37,006 nt of DNA from Bacteroidota bacterium (GTDB taxonomy: Bacteria; Bacteroidota; Bacteroidia; Chitinophagales; Chitinophagaceae), in the NCBI GenBank assembly GCA_023418315.1, contig JAEZZY010000080.1, forward strand, positions 1 to 37,006. The letters run 5' to 3'. Position numbers and translations under genes: made by a program. Under the pieces are notes generated by a model. The model had not been told where the DNA came from and made no database searches. It was given only the letters and a program-made list of their open reading frames with translations. Numbering within the stretch: the stretch's first letter is position 1; the number at the start of each line of letters is the position of its first letter. Shown piece by piece: positions 1-8,047 of this stretch.

Positions 1-927
1 CAAAGACCGGCGCTCAAAAACCAACTCTTTATCCCTTACATTGCTTCGCTGCCACACGGTTTGCCCTATAGTGTTGCACAAGGATATGGAGTAGGGATCA
101 GCATTATATTGGGACAGCCTCCATACTGAATAATCTCGTACCGGATTGGGCGCTATTGTTAATTGAGGGAGTTCTATATGATGAACCCCCGTAACGGTTA
201 CTTCTTCTACTTTGACGTTGTCAAGATAGTAACCTGAAAAATGATAAGAACTATCTGAATATACCAGTACCCGGGTTTGGATGTTTTCCGGCGTTACTCC
301 GCCGATGACCATATAAGTATAGGCGGAATCTGCCTGAAAGGTATCTACTAAAGTTACCCAGTTCATGGTATCGGTAATAGCTCCGTAAGGGGTGTAATCT
401 ATTTGGGGGGTAAAAGGAAGCGTAGTCATCCAGGTGGCTTTATAGCTTGCCGGCAGCGTATCGGTAAAAAAATAGACCCCAAGCCCGTCACAGGCTATAC
501 TGTATCTATTCGGCAGGGACACATCTATGGATACCCGGTAATATTTCCCGGGCGTTAAGGGGCAGTTTTCCGCTTCGCACCCGGCAAGCTTGCAGGATAC
601 ATATTCTTTGTAGTCAAATATACCTTTGGGTTCCCACATACTTATAAATACATAACCGTTGCCGTCGCTTGCAGCCTGATAACCTCTTGCATTAAAGGGC
701 ACTCCTACCATATTATTGCCTGCGGGAGAGTTATTGCAGGCATTATGATAATCCGGTGAGGCTAATGTAGGGGAAAACCAGTGTTTCAGGGGAGAATCCG
801 ATCCAAGATTGCTAATCTGCTTTGGGCAGGAATCATAATCCTCAAAGCTATGGTTGGGTACAAGGTTCTGTGCCTTCAGGCTGCCCAAGGCAAGAACAGC
901 GCATACAAACAGGATAGTAAATTTCAT
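1..927 (-). CDS. T9SS-exported protein with C-terminal sorting domain (3' end cut off by window)
   Basis: The frame is open from an ATG at 927 to the window edge, giving 309 residues with no stop, so only the extreme C-terminus is missing. It starts with a signal peptide (MKFTILFVCAVLALGSLKAQ), followed by NLVPNHSFEDYDSCP, a pattern common at the mature N-terminus of Bacteroidota exported proteins. The central part is rich in Cys, Tyr and Trp and looks like a carbohydrate-binding or jelly-roll type beta domain, but I do not recognise a named family. The last ~55 visible residues (LTIAPNPVRDY..., ...NTIGQTVW...) match the layout of the por/T9SS type A C-terminal sorting domain, which directs passage through the type IX system. 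It is divergent from the small exported protein at 1063. The export route is well supported; the function is unknown. Confidence 0.8.
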   Translation of the reverse strand, partial: MKFTILFVCAVLALGSLKAQNLVPNHSFEDYDSCPKQISNLGSDSPLKHWFSPTLASPDYHNACNNSPAGNNMVGVPFNARGYQAASDGNGYVFISMWEPKGIFDYKEYVSCKLAGCEAENCPLTPGKYYRVSIDVSLPNRYSIACDGLGVYFFTDTLPASYKATWMTTLPFTPQIDYTPYGAITDTMNWVTLVDTFQADSAYTYMVIGGVTPENIQTRVLVYSDSSYHFSGYYLDNVKVEEVTVTGVHHIELPQLTIAPNPVRDYSVWRLSQYNADPYSISLCNTIGQTVWQRSNVRDKELVFERRSL

Positions 928-1003
928 GGCGGTTTAGATGAATGGTGCTAAGGCTAAGATACAAAATAGTACCAATCCCTATACATTGAAACAAAATATT
1001 ATT

Positions 1004-1011
1004 TATATTTG
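1004..1011 (+). promoter_or_regulatory. Bacteroidota-type -7 promoter element
   Basis: TATATTTG matches the TAnnTTTG consensus exactly and lies about 50 bases before the ATG at 1063. The nearest TTG (986-988) is only 15 bases upstream, shorter than usual, so the -33 part is weak. This is a motif match only. Confidence 0.4.
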
Positions 1012-1062
1012 AACCCGGGGGAAAGCCGAAAACCCATTCAGAGTAGGCAAAAAATTTATGTC

Positions 1063-1449
1063 ATGAAAAAACTGCTTTTTGCAACTGCCTTGTTTCTAAT
1101 GGCGGGCGCACATGCCAAAGCCATTTCACTCAATGTTACCAATTACATACCCTGTGATGTGGAGATAAATGTAGTCGGGCTTGTAAGTATGGGATTTTGT
1201 ACAGATATGGGCTATGGCGGCAATACTACGCTTGCCCAGGGTGCCAACGTTTTTTTCTCAGATCCCGGAGCGGATGACTTCGAAATCTATGTTATCATTG
1301 ACCCTGCGGGAGCGGCGGTAATGATACCGGCGCTTAGTGCAAGCGGTGTATGTATTCCTGTTACACCAAGAAAGAACGGGGCATGCGGCGGCACTAATAT
1401 CGTTGTTTCGGGGACGTGGCCCAACTATCAAATGGATATATTGCCATAG
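1063..1449 (+). CDS. small exported protein of unknown function
   Basis: This encodes 128 residues starting at ATG 1063. The frame stays open upstream to a TTG at 1009, but the ATG is preferred because it begins a clean signal peptide (MKKLLFATALFLMAGAHAKA). The mature part of about 108 residues contains four cysteines (near NYIPCDV, GFCTDMG, GVCIPVT and NGACGG), which could form two disulfides. It also has alternating hydrophobic strands, suggesting a small beta-sandwich. I do not recognise a family. It is followed by a hairpin terminator at 1485 and is probably a monocistronic unit. Its location is inferred to be periplasmic or extracellular. Confidence 0.65.
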   Translation: MKKLLFATALFLMAGAHAKAISLNVTNYIPCDVEINVVGLVSMGFCTDMGYGGNTTLAQGANVFFSDPGADDFEIYVIIDPAGAAVMIPALSASGVCIPVTPRKNGACGGTNIVVSGTWPNYQMDILP

Positions 1450-1484
1450 GAATGTGTGTTTCCTACTAAGCGAATAGTCTATCA

Positions 1485-1506
1485 AGCCCGGCATATTTCC
1501 CGGGCT
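1485..1506. terminator. hairpin terminator between convergent genes
   Basis: A perfect 7-bp stem (AGCCCGG / CCGGGCT) with an 8-base loop lies between the exported-protein stop at 1449 and the dapB stop at 1533. An AT-rich stretch follows on the plus side. It could serve both convergent transcripts. The T-run is interrupted, so efficiency is uncertain. Confidence 0.5.
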
Positions 1507-1532
1507 ATATTATTTCCTGTATGGAGACATTC

Positions 1533-2258
1533 CTACCGTATTCCCAGCACATCTTTCATCGTAAAGATGCCCATTTTCCCCGCGATGTATTCGGCAGCCA
1601 GCACCGCGCCTTTGGCAAAGCCTTCTCTGTTGTGCGCCGTATGAATGATTTCAATCTCATCTATAGGCGAGCTGTATTGCACTTTATGTGTGCCGGGCAC
1701 ATGTTCTTCACGATGCGCAACGATAGGCAGCAAGTCGGTTTCGTCTTTTTTATGAGGATGCAGGCTCCAGTGTTTTAACCTGTCCATCTGTGCTACAATC
1801 TGCTCCGCAAGCGTAATTGCCGTTCCGCTCGGCGCATCTTTTTTTTCGGTATGATGGGTTTCTTCTACCACTACTTTATAGTCTTCCTGACCGTTCATTA
1901 ACGTAGCAAGCAGGTTGTTGATTTCAAAAAAAATATTCACTCCAATGCTGAAGTTGGAGGTTTGTAAAAAAGCCGTTTCGTTTTCTAAGGCAGCAAGTTT
2001 TGCCTCGTCTAAATGCCGATTCCATCCGGTAGTGCCGCACACTACGGGCACACCGGCGCGTAGGCTGTGCAGTACATTGGTCTTAGCGGCTTCGGGTGTA
2101 GTAAATTCTATCGCCACATCCGCATTGCGGAGCTTGTCGCCGGTAAGTTCGTGTCCATTGGCTTGCGTAATTTTCAGTACGATTTCATGCCCTCTTTCCA
2201 GTGCAATTTTTTCAATGGCTTTCCCCATTTTTCCATAACCGATCAATGCGATATTCAT
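1533..2258 (-). CDS. dapB: 4-hydroxy-tetrahydrodipicolinate reductase DapB
   Basis: This 241-residue protein has the expected family length. It reduces 4-hydroxy-tetrahydrodipicolinate with NAD(P)H in the diaminopimelate/lysine pathway in the cytoplasm. The N-terminus carries the nucleotide-binding GYGKMG loop (residues 7-12), and CGTTGW follows at 74-79. The signature EETHHTEKKDAPSGTA begins at residue 132 and contains the catalytic His pair H135/H136, K140 and the substrate-binding SGTA at 144-147. The start ATG overlaps the stop of the upstream ubiA-like gene by 4 bases (ATGA), indicating translational coupling in the pepT-DUF1573-ubiA-dapB run. A second pathway gene, dapF, lies at 17338. 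Confidence 0.96.
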   Translation of the reverse strand: MNIALIGYGKMGKAIEKIALERGHEIVLKITQANGHELTGDKLRNADVAIEFTTPEAAKTNVLHSLRAGVPVVCGTTGWNRHLDEAKLAALENETAFLQTSNFSIGVNIFFEINNLLATLMNGQEDYKVVVEETHHTEKKDAPSGTAITLAEQIVAQMDRLKHWSLHPHKKDETDLLPIVAHREEHVPGTHKVQYSSPIDEIEIIHTAHNREGFAKGAVLAAEYIAGKMGIFTMKDVLGIR

Positions 2259-3154
2259 AAAGGTGTTTGAATGATAAATGATGTGATGGCAAACAAAGCG
2301 AATAAAATGCTGGCTATACCGTTGGTATTGGCAAACGCCATGTTTACTTTACTAAGGTCATTGGGTTTTACTAATAAATGTTGATACAATAACAGACTGG
2401 AGAAAATACTCGCTCCCAACCAAAAAATCCAATTGAATTGCCCTACGATACCCACGGAAACCACCATGCAGAAACTCAGGAAATGCAGTAAATTAGAAAC
2501 CCGAAGTGCCCCTCTTTTTCCTAATGCCGCAGGAATGGAATGAAGCCGGTGGGAGCGGTCAAATTCTTCATCCTGCAAAGCATAAATAATATCAAAACCG
2601 GAAACCCAGGTAAATACAATGAGAGACAACAACACCGGCAGTAGTTTGAAATACCCTGTTACTGCCAGATACGCTCCTATAGGTGAAAGCGCCAAACCCA
2701 CACCCAACACTAAATGACAAAGTGCGGTAAATCGTTTGGTATAACTGTAAAAAAGAATAACAAATAAGGCAATAACAGACAGGTAAAAAACCGTGTCATT
2801 GATAAAAAGCGTGGTGGTTATGAACAGAACAGAATTAACAATTGTAAACATCAGTGCATTCGTAGGGCTAATGATGCCTGCGGGAACTTCACGTTGTGCC
2901 GTGCGCGGATTGAGTGCATCATATCGGCGGTCTAAATAGCGGTTAAATGCCATAGCCGCGCTGCGCGCAAAAACCATGCAGAGCAATACTTTGAGGAACA
3001 ACAAACTATTATCCGAAAACCATACCCAGCTAAAACCGTGATTCACTTCGAGAATGCCTAAGGTAAACCCCATCAGAGCAAAAGGAAGTGCAAAAACAGT
3101 ATGACTGAACTTGACAAGAGATAAATATTGTTCTATTTTTTTTAAAACACCCAC
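2255..3154 (-). CDS. UbiA-family prenyltransferase (4-hydroxybenzoate polyprenyltransferase-like)
   Basis: This 299-residue integral membrane protein has about eight hydrophobic helices. It carries both aspartate-rich motifs of UbiA enzymes: NRYLDRRYD (N71, D75, D79) with the following NPRT, and DEEFD (D195, D199) in the second half. These motifs bind Mg2+ and the prenyl diphosphate. Known relatives prenylate aromatic acids in quinone synthesis. Bacteroidota usually make menaquinone, so this may be the futalosine-pathway prenyltransferase (MqnP type), but the sequence alone does not settle the substrate. It sits 3 bases after the DUF1573 gene and overlaps dapB by 4, so it is co-transcribed with both. 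Confidence 0.88.
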   Translation of the reverse strand: MGVLKKIEQYLSLVKFSHTVFALPFALMGFTLGILEVNHGFSWVWFSDNSLLFLKVLLCMVFARSAAMAFNRYLDRRYDALNPRTAQREVPAGIISPTNALMFTIVNSVLFITTTLFINDTVFYLSVIALFVILFYSYTKRFTALCHLVLGVGLALSPIGAYLAVTGYFKLLPVLLSLIVFTWVSGFDIIYALQDEEFDRSHRLHSIPAALGKRGALRVSNLLHFLSFCMVVSVGIVGQFNWIFWLGASIFSSLLLYQHLLVKPNDLSKVNMAFANTNGIASILFALFAITSFIIQTPL

Positions 3155-3157
3155 TGT

Positions 3158-3634
3158 TTATTTTTTTTCTACGTTGGCTTCAAAACTAATTTGCACCACC
3201 GGCTCTTGCGCGTTGGAATAAATCATCACGCCTTTGCGCTGATGTCCGGGTTTGCCATCACTGTTAAACTCTACTACTATTTCCCCGGTTTGCTGAGGCG
3301 CTATCGGTTCTTTAGGATAAGAAGGAACAGTGCATCCGCAAGCGGCTTTCGCATCGGAAATCACTAAGGGCTGTGTGCCTATGTTTTTAAATTTATAGGT
3401 ATGCTGTACTTTATCGCCTTCCTTTAATGTGCCGAAGTTGTGGTGGGTTTCTTCAAATTCAATAATCGTCTTTGGCATTTGTCCTGTGGACTTTATCGCT
3501 GCGACATTCGATTCTGTGGCGTTGAATTTATTTAATAATGCTGTTTTACTTACCCCGCTCAGTTCCACTAAGGCAATCACAAAACAAGATAAGGTAAGCA
3601 CCGTCAGTAAGATTGTTTTCAGTTGCTGATTCAT
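3158..3634 (-). CDS. DUF1573 protein, membrane-anchored or exported
   Basis: This encodes 158 residues. An N-terminal hydrophobic segment (about 8-26) is a signal anchor or signal peptide. A single immunoglobulin-like domain follows (about 57-155), with the family features FGTLKEGD, YKFKNIGTQPLVI and the ACGCT motif (C99, C101) before SYPKEPIAP. DUF1573 proteins are common in Bacteroidota envelopes, and their molecular role is not established. The start is only about 50 bases after the pepT stop, and a perfect 14-bp palindrome lies just before the ATG. Confidence 0.85.
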   Translation of the reverse strand: MNQQLKTILLTVLTLSCFVIALVELSGVSKTALLNKFNATESNVAAIKSTGQMPKTIIEFEETHHNFGTLKEGDKVQHTYKFKNIGTQPLVISDAKAACGCTVPSYPKEPIAPQQTGEIVVEFNSDGKPGHQRKGVMIYSNAQEPVVQISFEANVEKK

Positions 3635-3637
3635 TTG

Positions 3638-3651
3638 TTTAAACGTTTAAA
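3638..3651. promoter_or_regulatory. perfect palindrome in front of the DUF1573 gene (possible operator)
   Basis: TTTAAACGTTTAAA is a perfect 14-bp dyad 3 bases upstream of the ATG at 3634, in the gap between pepT and the DUF1573 gene. It could be a repressor site for an internal promoter or an RNA structural element. There is no T-tract making it an obvious terminator. Function is inferred only. Confidence 0.25.
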
Positions 3652-3685
3652 AATTGATAATTGGCTGTGGGTATGTTTTACTCAT

Positions 3686-4936
3686 TCAACTTTTCTCTTC
3701 CCATATCCGCGAAAGATGCACCAATACTTCCACTGCTTTTTCCATATCCTGTACGCTCACATATTCTTGTTTGCTGTGGATGCCCATTTCGCCGGTAAAT
3801 AAATTCGGGCAGGGCAAACCCATAAACGAGAGCCTTGAGCCATCTGTACCGCCGCGCACATTCATACGGGTAGTTTTCAATTTGCTTCTTGTATAGGCTT
3901 CATCGGCGAAATCCATCACTTGCGGATGCTGCTGCAATACTTCGTGCATGTTGCGGTATTGCTCGGTGATGGTAAATTCGGTAGTGATTCCCGGAAATTC
4001 TTTTTCTGTTTCTTGTACTATTTTTTTCAGACGTTCTTCATGCGTTGCCAGCATTTCCGTTTTAAAATCGCGAATGATGAAGGATACTGTTGCTTTTTCC
4101 AAAACGCCTTCTATCTGTGTAGGATGCACAAAGCCTTCATAGCCTTCGGTGCTTTCAGGATTCCATTCTTTCCGCGGTAGCTTAGAAACGAAGGTAGAAG
4201 CTGCTTTTATAGCATTTACCATTTTGTCTTTTGCGTATCCCGGATGCGCGCTGATGCCGTGAAACGTAACGGTAACCGCATCTGCCGAAAATGTTTCACC
4301 TTCTAAATAACCACGTTCGCCACCATCCAAAGTATAGCCATATTGCGCTCCTAATTTTTTCATATCCACCTTGGCTACGCCGCGGCCAATTTCTTCATCC
4401 GGCGTGAAAAGGATTCTTATTTTTCCGTGCTTGATTTCAGGGTGGTTGATAAGATAATTTGCCAGATCCATAATGATGGCTACACCGGCTTTATCATCGG
4501 CACCGAGCAGTGTTTTTCCCGAAGCGGTAATGATATCATCGCCTATGCGTTCTTTCAGATAAGGATGTTCCTGTGTGGAAATGACCACGCTTGTATCATC
4601 CGGTAAAACAATATCCCTGCCATCCCAGGCATTGTGTAACAAGGGTTTTACATCTTTACCGCTGCAATCCGGCGCGGTATCTACATGTGAGCAATAACAG
4701 ATAACCGGTACTTCTTTATCTGTAGTGGCAGGGATGGTGGCATATACATAGCCATATTCATCCAGCTCCGCATCGGCAATGCCTATGTTTTTTAATTCTT
4801 CTACCAACAAGCGACTAAGGTCTTTTTGTTTTTCGGTGGAAGGCTGTGCCGTAGAAGCGGGGTCGCTTTGTGTATCTATCTGCACATAGCGCATAAAACG
4901 CTCTGCAACGGTATGGTTGTAATTTGAAAGAGACAT
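3686..4936 (-). CDS. pepT: peptidase T (tripeptide aminopeptidase)
   Basis: This 416-residue M20B metallopeptidase removes N-terminal residues from tripeptides in the cytoplasm. Visible motifs are the first metal site SHVDTAPD (H84, D86), LGADDKAG with the bridging Asp at 147, the catalytic/metal acidic pair in TPDEEIGRG (E181, E182), TLDGGERG, and the C-terminal RGGTDGSRLS followed by GEMGIHSKQEY, which supplies the final His ligand. Length is as expected. It is the first gene of the minus-strand run leading to dapB. A -7 promoter element lies immediately upstream. Confidence 0.95.
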   Translation of the reverse strand: MSLSNYNHTVAERFMRYVQIDTQSDPASTAQPSTEKQKDLSRLLVEELKNIGIADAELDEYGYVYATIPATTDKEVPVICYCSHVDTAPDCSGKDVKPLLHNAWDGRDIVLPDDTSVVISTQEHPYLKERIGDDIITASGKTLLGADDKAGVAIIMDLANYLINHPEIKHGKIRILFTPDEEIGRGVAKVDMKKLGAQYGYTLDGGERGYLEGETFSADAVTVTFHGISAHPGYAKDKMVNAIKAASTFVSKLPRKEWNPESTEGYEGFVHPTQIEGVLEKATVSFIIRDFKTEMLATHEERLKKIVQETEKEFPGITTEFTITEQYRNMHEVLQQHPQVMDFADEAYTRSKLKTTRMNVRGGTDGSRLSFMGLPCPNLFTGEMGIHSKQEYVSVQDMEKAVEVLVHLSRIWEEKS

Positions 4937-4940
4937 AGGG

Positions 4941-4948
4941 CAAATGTA
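4941..4948 (-). promoter_or_regulatory. -7 promoter element for pepT
   Basis: On the minus strand, TACATTTG matches TAnnTTTG exactly and ends only 4 bases before the ATG at 4936. If used, the mRNA would have almost no 5' leader. No clear TTG -33 element is seen at the usual distance. Confidence 0.35.
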
Positions 4949-5139
4949 AAAAAGGAATTGATGTTTTTTGGGAAAAGATGACTTTGCCGGAGCGGTGGCT
5001 TACTGCCTCGAAATAGAATTTGCCAAAGGTGAAAAACACCGTACAAGGGAGAAGTGATGCTGATTGGGGCGAGGATAGTTTAACGAGCTTAAAAACGCAC
5101 ATCCGCTCAAGACAAAATATCCGCTTATTTTTGGATGAT

Positions 5140-6495
5140 ATGAACAGCACAGAAGAGACCATCGCCGCTATTGCTACGGCTGCCGGCATAGGCGCTATAG
5201 GCATAATACGACTGAGCGGTCAAGATGCAATACCGATAGCCAATAAGATTTTTAAAGGCAAAGATTTATCCAAACAATCCAGTCATACCCTACATTTCGG
5301 GCATATCTTAGCCACGGGCAAGAGTGAAGAATGGATAGATGAAGTAGTGGTAGCGCTCTATAAAAACCCGAAAAGTTACACAGGCGAGGATGTGGTGGAA
5401 ATCAGCGGGCACGGCTCGCCGTTTATCCTGACTGCTATTTTAGAAGCTGCCTTGCAGGCAGGAGCCAGGTTAGCCAAACCGGGCGAATTTACCCAGCGAG
5501 CATTTCTTAATGGGAAAATGGATTTAACACAAGCCGAAGCCGTAGCCGACCTCATCGCCGCCGACAGCAAAGCCGCACAACAAACCGCACTGAAACAGCT
5601 CCGGGGCGGATTTTCCAATGATCTGAAACAACTGCGCGAACAACTTATTCATTTTGCCGCGCTGATAGAATTGGAGCTGGATTTTTCAGAAGAAGATGTG
5701 CAGTTTGCGGACAGGAAAGAATTGGAGGCACTTATCGCCCAACTCCAAGCGCATATCTCAAATCTTATACAGTCTTTCCGATTAGGAAATGTAATTAAAA
5801 ATGGGGTGAAGGTAGCCATTATCGGTAAGCCCAATGCCGGAAAATCCACTCTGTTGAATGCTTTGTTGAATGAAGAACGTGCCATCGTAAGCGATATAGC
5901 CGGCACCACCCGCGATACCATTGAAGAAACCTTGAACATCAACGGCATTTTATTTCGTTTGATAGATACCGCCGGCATCCGGGAACATTCTACCGACACC
6001 ATTGAAAACCTCGGTATAGAACGAAGCAAACAAAATGCCGCACAAGCACATTTGATTATTCATCTTATAGATGCCATGAATGAAAACACTGACGAGGTTG
6101 AATGGCTAAAACAATTTGAAGAGAAAACGATAACCGTTCTGAATAAAACCGACCTACAACCTTCCCTCTCCCCTCGCCTCTCGCCCTTCTCCATATCAGC
6201 GAAAGAGAAAAAAGGAATTGAGGAGCTGAAACAACTGATGTACAACAGAGCAATCGGAGAAAACCTCTCCACCGAGAATACGATTATTACCAATGTCCGT
6301 CATCAGGAGGCATTGCAAAAAATACAACAAAGTCTGGAGGAGGTGGAAACGGCGCTGCAACAAAACATCAGCGGTGAACTACTGGCATTGGACATACGCC
6401 GCTGCCTGCATTATCTTGGGGAAATAACGGGTGAGGTAGAAGTGGACAGGGATATACTCGGTACTATTTTTGGGAAGTTTTGTATCGGAAAGTAA
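5140..6495 (+). CDS. mnmE: tRNA uridine-5-carboxymethylaminomethyl modification GTPase MnmE
   Basis: This 451-residue protein starts at ATG 5140. The frame is open further up to 5020, but the family N-terminus aligns with MNSTEETIAAIAT. With MnmG it modifies the wobble U34 of certain tRNAs. Domains in order are an N-terminal folate-binding domain (about 1-120), a helical domain, and an inserted Ras-like G domain with GKPNAGKST (229-237), GTTRDT (255-260), DTAGIRE (276-282) and NKTD. The invariant C-terminal FCIGK ends the protein. A TATTTTTG motif sits just upstream of the ATG. The last 18 bases of the gene are a known integration target in other bacteria, and an accessory stretch begins right behind it. 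Confidence 0.96.
   Translation: MNSTEETIAAIATAAGIGAIGIIRLSGQDAIPIANKIFKGKDLSKQSSHTLHFGHILATGKSEEWIDEVVVALYKNPKSYTGEDVVEISGHGSPFILTAILEAALQAGARLAKPGEFTQRAFLNGKMDLTQAEAVADLIAADSKAAQQTALKQLRGGFSNDLKQLREQLIHFAALIELELDFSEEDVQFADRKELEALIAQLQAHISNLIQSFRLGNVIKNGVKVAIIGKPNAGKSTLLNALLNEERAIVSDIAGTTRDTIEETLNINGILFRLIDTAGIREHSTDTIENLGIERSKQNAAQAHLIIHLIDAMNENTDEVEWLKQFEEKTITVLNKTDLQPSLSPRLSPFSISAKEKKGIEELKQLMYNRAIGENLSTENTIITNVRHQEALQKIQQSLEEVETALQQNISGELLALDIRRCLHYLGEITGEVEVDRDILGTIFGKFCIGK
6478..6495 (+). other. candidate attachment site: last 18 bases of mnmE
   Basis: The sequence ttttgtatcggaaagtaa encodes the end of FCIGK plus the stop. In other bacteria the 3' end of mnmE (trmE/thdF) is the insertion target of the SGI1 family of genomic islands. 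Here AT-rich accessory genes and a cluster of direct repeats begin immediately downstream. I found no convincing second copy of the site further right, so only one end of a putative element is visible. Confidence 0.35.
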
Positions 6496-6562
6496 AAACA
6501 CTTCTTTTGTTTGTTAAGTGCTTGTTTTTATTGACTTTATGAGTGATTATCTTTCTCTTTTT

Positions 6563-6652
6563 TTGTTGCCCAATTGCAGGTATTTAGTTATATTTGTTGT
6601 CCATTTGTTGCCCAAATAGTTATTTTGTTGCCTACTAAATAACTTGTTGCCC
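6563..6652 (+). repeat. five direct TTGTTGCCC-type repeats behind mnmE
   Basis: TTGTTGCCC or one-base variants occur at 6563, 6594 (TTGTTGTCC), 6605, 6625 (TTGTTGCCT) and 6644, all in the same orientation. Start-to-start spacings are 31, 11, 20 and 19 bases. No gene overlaps them. Clusters of short direct repeats next to an attachment core are typical of arm-type binding sites of tyrosine recombinases, so this may be one end of an integrated or lost element. No integrase gene is present in the window. Confidence 0.55.
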
Positions 6653-6956
6653 GGTAATAATTGGTATTCCGTTATTAAAAATTGCAGCAAATGAAAGGGG
6701 AGCTTTCAAAAGTGCGTGAGATGTGATAGTCGTCAGTCCTTCTTATTTCGGGACAATTTTGTATTAGCTATTTGAATGACCTTAAATATCTTTTTGATAA
6801 TAGCATTTCGGAAATATAAATTCAGAAAAAAACAACATATTCAGCGTGCCTGACCACAAAATCACTATCATAAAAAAAGCAGTTATGAGTTTAATATCAT
6901 AGCTGCTTGTCAATAGGGTAGAATATGGTGTGTAACCTACTTTTAGAGTAGTCCGT
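6653..6956. other. AT-rich non-coding stretch downstream of the lipoprotein gene
   Basis: I see no convincing gene here. A short minus-strand reading frame at 6782-7054 runs into the 3' end of the lipoprotein gene in another frame and has no recognisable features. A small hairpin (TGAAAG / CTTTCA, 6692-6708) is followed on the minus strand by a loose T-rich stretch and might end leftward transcription. Nothing else stands out. Confidence 0.4.
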
Positions 6957-7700
6957 TTATAAAGTTCGTTTGACATTCCATGTTGCTGTCGCATTAGGTG
7001 TGACGATAGTTCCTGTAGCGTCATCTCCGTTAATAGTCCCTTCAATCGTTGCATTGTTGATGTGTCCTTGAATTTTGGTACCGTTGCTTACAGTACCAAC
7101 CATGCTATGAGTAGTATTCTCATCAGGCATACGACCCAGCCCTACCAATAGTTGACCGCTTATAACAAAATTGAAAGCACTATTAGTGGAGGTGCCGTTA
7201 TAAGTAATAGTTCCTTCAAAACTCTTAACCTGCGTTACCGATGTCTCTTTACTAATAGTGGCAACAATATTGGTATGTCCAGGAATTACAACGGATACAT
7301 TAGGGTTGCTACCATCAGCATCTACAGAAAAATTAACCTGCCAATTATCTTTTTCAAAAACGGCTTGTGTTACAGCTTGCCCTGAGACCCAGTTTTGTGG
7401 TGCAAAAGACACCATATCAAGTGTTTTTGTTACACCATTCATAGTGACTTCTACTGACTGTACACCGTTTTGTAATGTGATTTTTATATATCCGGTTGAT
7501 CCTACTAATACGCCTTTATAAACACCACCACTTTTGTCATTTTCTTCAGCAATCGCATCCGGCGCAGTTGCTAAAGTCGTGTTTCCCTGTTGTTGTCCCC
7601 CGGTAGTTTCATTGTCTTTTTTCTTGCAGGAGACAATGCCCATTGTAAATAGAGAAACCACTAAAAGGTATGCGAATAAATGCTTAATAGATGTGCTCAT
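6957..7700 (-). CDS. predicted lipoprotein of unknown function
   Basis: This encodes 247 residues from ATG 7700. The frame is open to 7841, but the upstream part has no signal peptide, whereas the ATG begins MSTSIKHLF with a hydrophobic run and a lipobox ending IVSC (C25). The Lys-rich KKKD that follows is typical of Bacteroidota surface lipoproteins. After a Gly/Gln/Thr-rich linker, the rest (about 50-247) is made of alternating short strands with many Thr, Val, Asn and Gly residues, including two similar stretches built around GTITYNGTSTN and EGTINGDDATGTI. This suggests a beta-sandwich or beta-solenoid-like fold. I do not recognise a family. It is transcribed away from nhaA within the AT-rich stretch. 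Confidence 0.65.
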   Translation of the reverse strand: MSTSIKHLFAYLLVVSLFTMGIVSCKKKDNETTGGQQQGNTTLATAPDAIAEENDKSGGVYKGVLVGSTGYIKITLQNGVQSVEVTMNGVTKTLDMVSFAPQNWVSGQAVTQAVFEKDNWQVNFSVDADGSNPNVSVVIPGHTNIVATISKETSVTQVKSFEGTITYNGTSTNSAFNFVISGQLLVGLGRMPDENTTHSMVGTVSNGTKIQGHINNATIEGTINGDDATGTIVTPNATATWNVKRTL

Positions 7701-8047
7701 AAATAAATATTGATTTGACTTTGGAATTATTTTTTGCGACGAATATAATTTAAAATCTGTATCAAGTAGGTGTTTATTATAGACTATCTGTTGCAGGGTT
7801 GTAGAATTGATTGATGAAAATTGGGACTTCGTTGTGGACAATTCAGTTTTGATGTTGGAAGCTTCTATATATTTCTTTCTTTAGTGCATGAAAAATAATC
7901 CCTCCTCGTAAGATAATAAGCTCATTCAAAAAAAGAAGTCATCAAACAATAGGAGATTACGACAGTGTATTAAATCTATATCTTTACCGCTTATCAATAG
8001 ACAGTCTATATTTTAACAGTATTTCTCGCAGAACGAACAGTTAAATA
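7701..8047. other. intergenic region between the lipoprotein gene and nhaA
   Basis: This 347-base divergent promoter region has no gene. On the minus strand TATATTCG (7740-7747) is one base from the -7 consensus and could serve the lipoprotein. On the plus strand TATCTTTA (7979-7986) is one base from the consensus and could serve nhaA. Neither has a clear -33 partner. I see no RNA structure or repeat. Confidence 0.35.

Noticed and set aside
6757..6767. 11-base match ttttgtattag shared with 13888-13898, resembling the mnmE end
   Set aside because: It shares only eight bases with the mnmE terminus, the second copy overlaps the glyA terminator T-run, and an element ending there would include glyA. 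Probably chance.
6782..7054. 90-codon minus-strand frame overlapping the lipoprotein gene end
   Set aside because: It overlaps the better supported lipoprotein coding region in another frame and has no family features.
7842..7882. Short protein-like plus-strand frame upstream of nhaA
   Set aside because: About 33 codons between stops with no start codon and no recognisable motif; too short to support.
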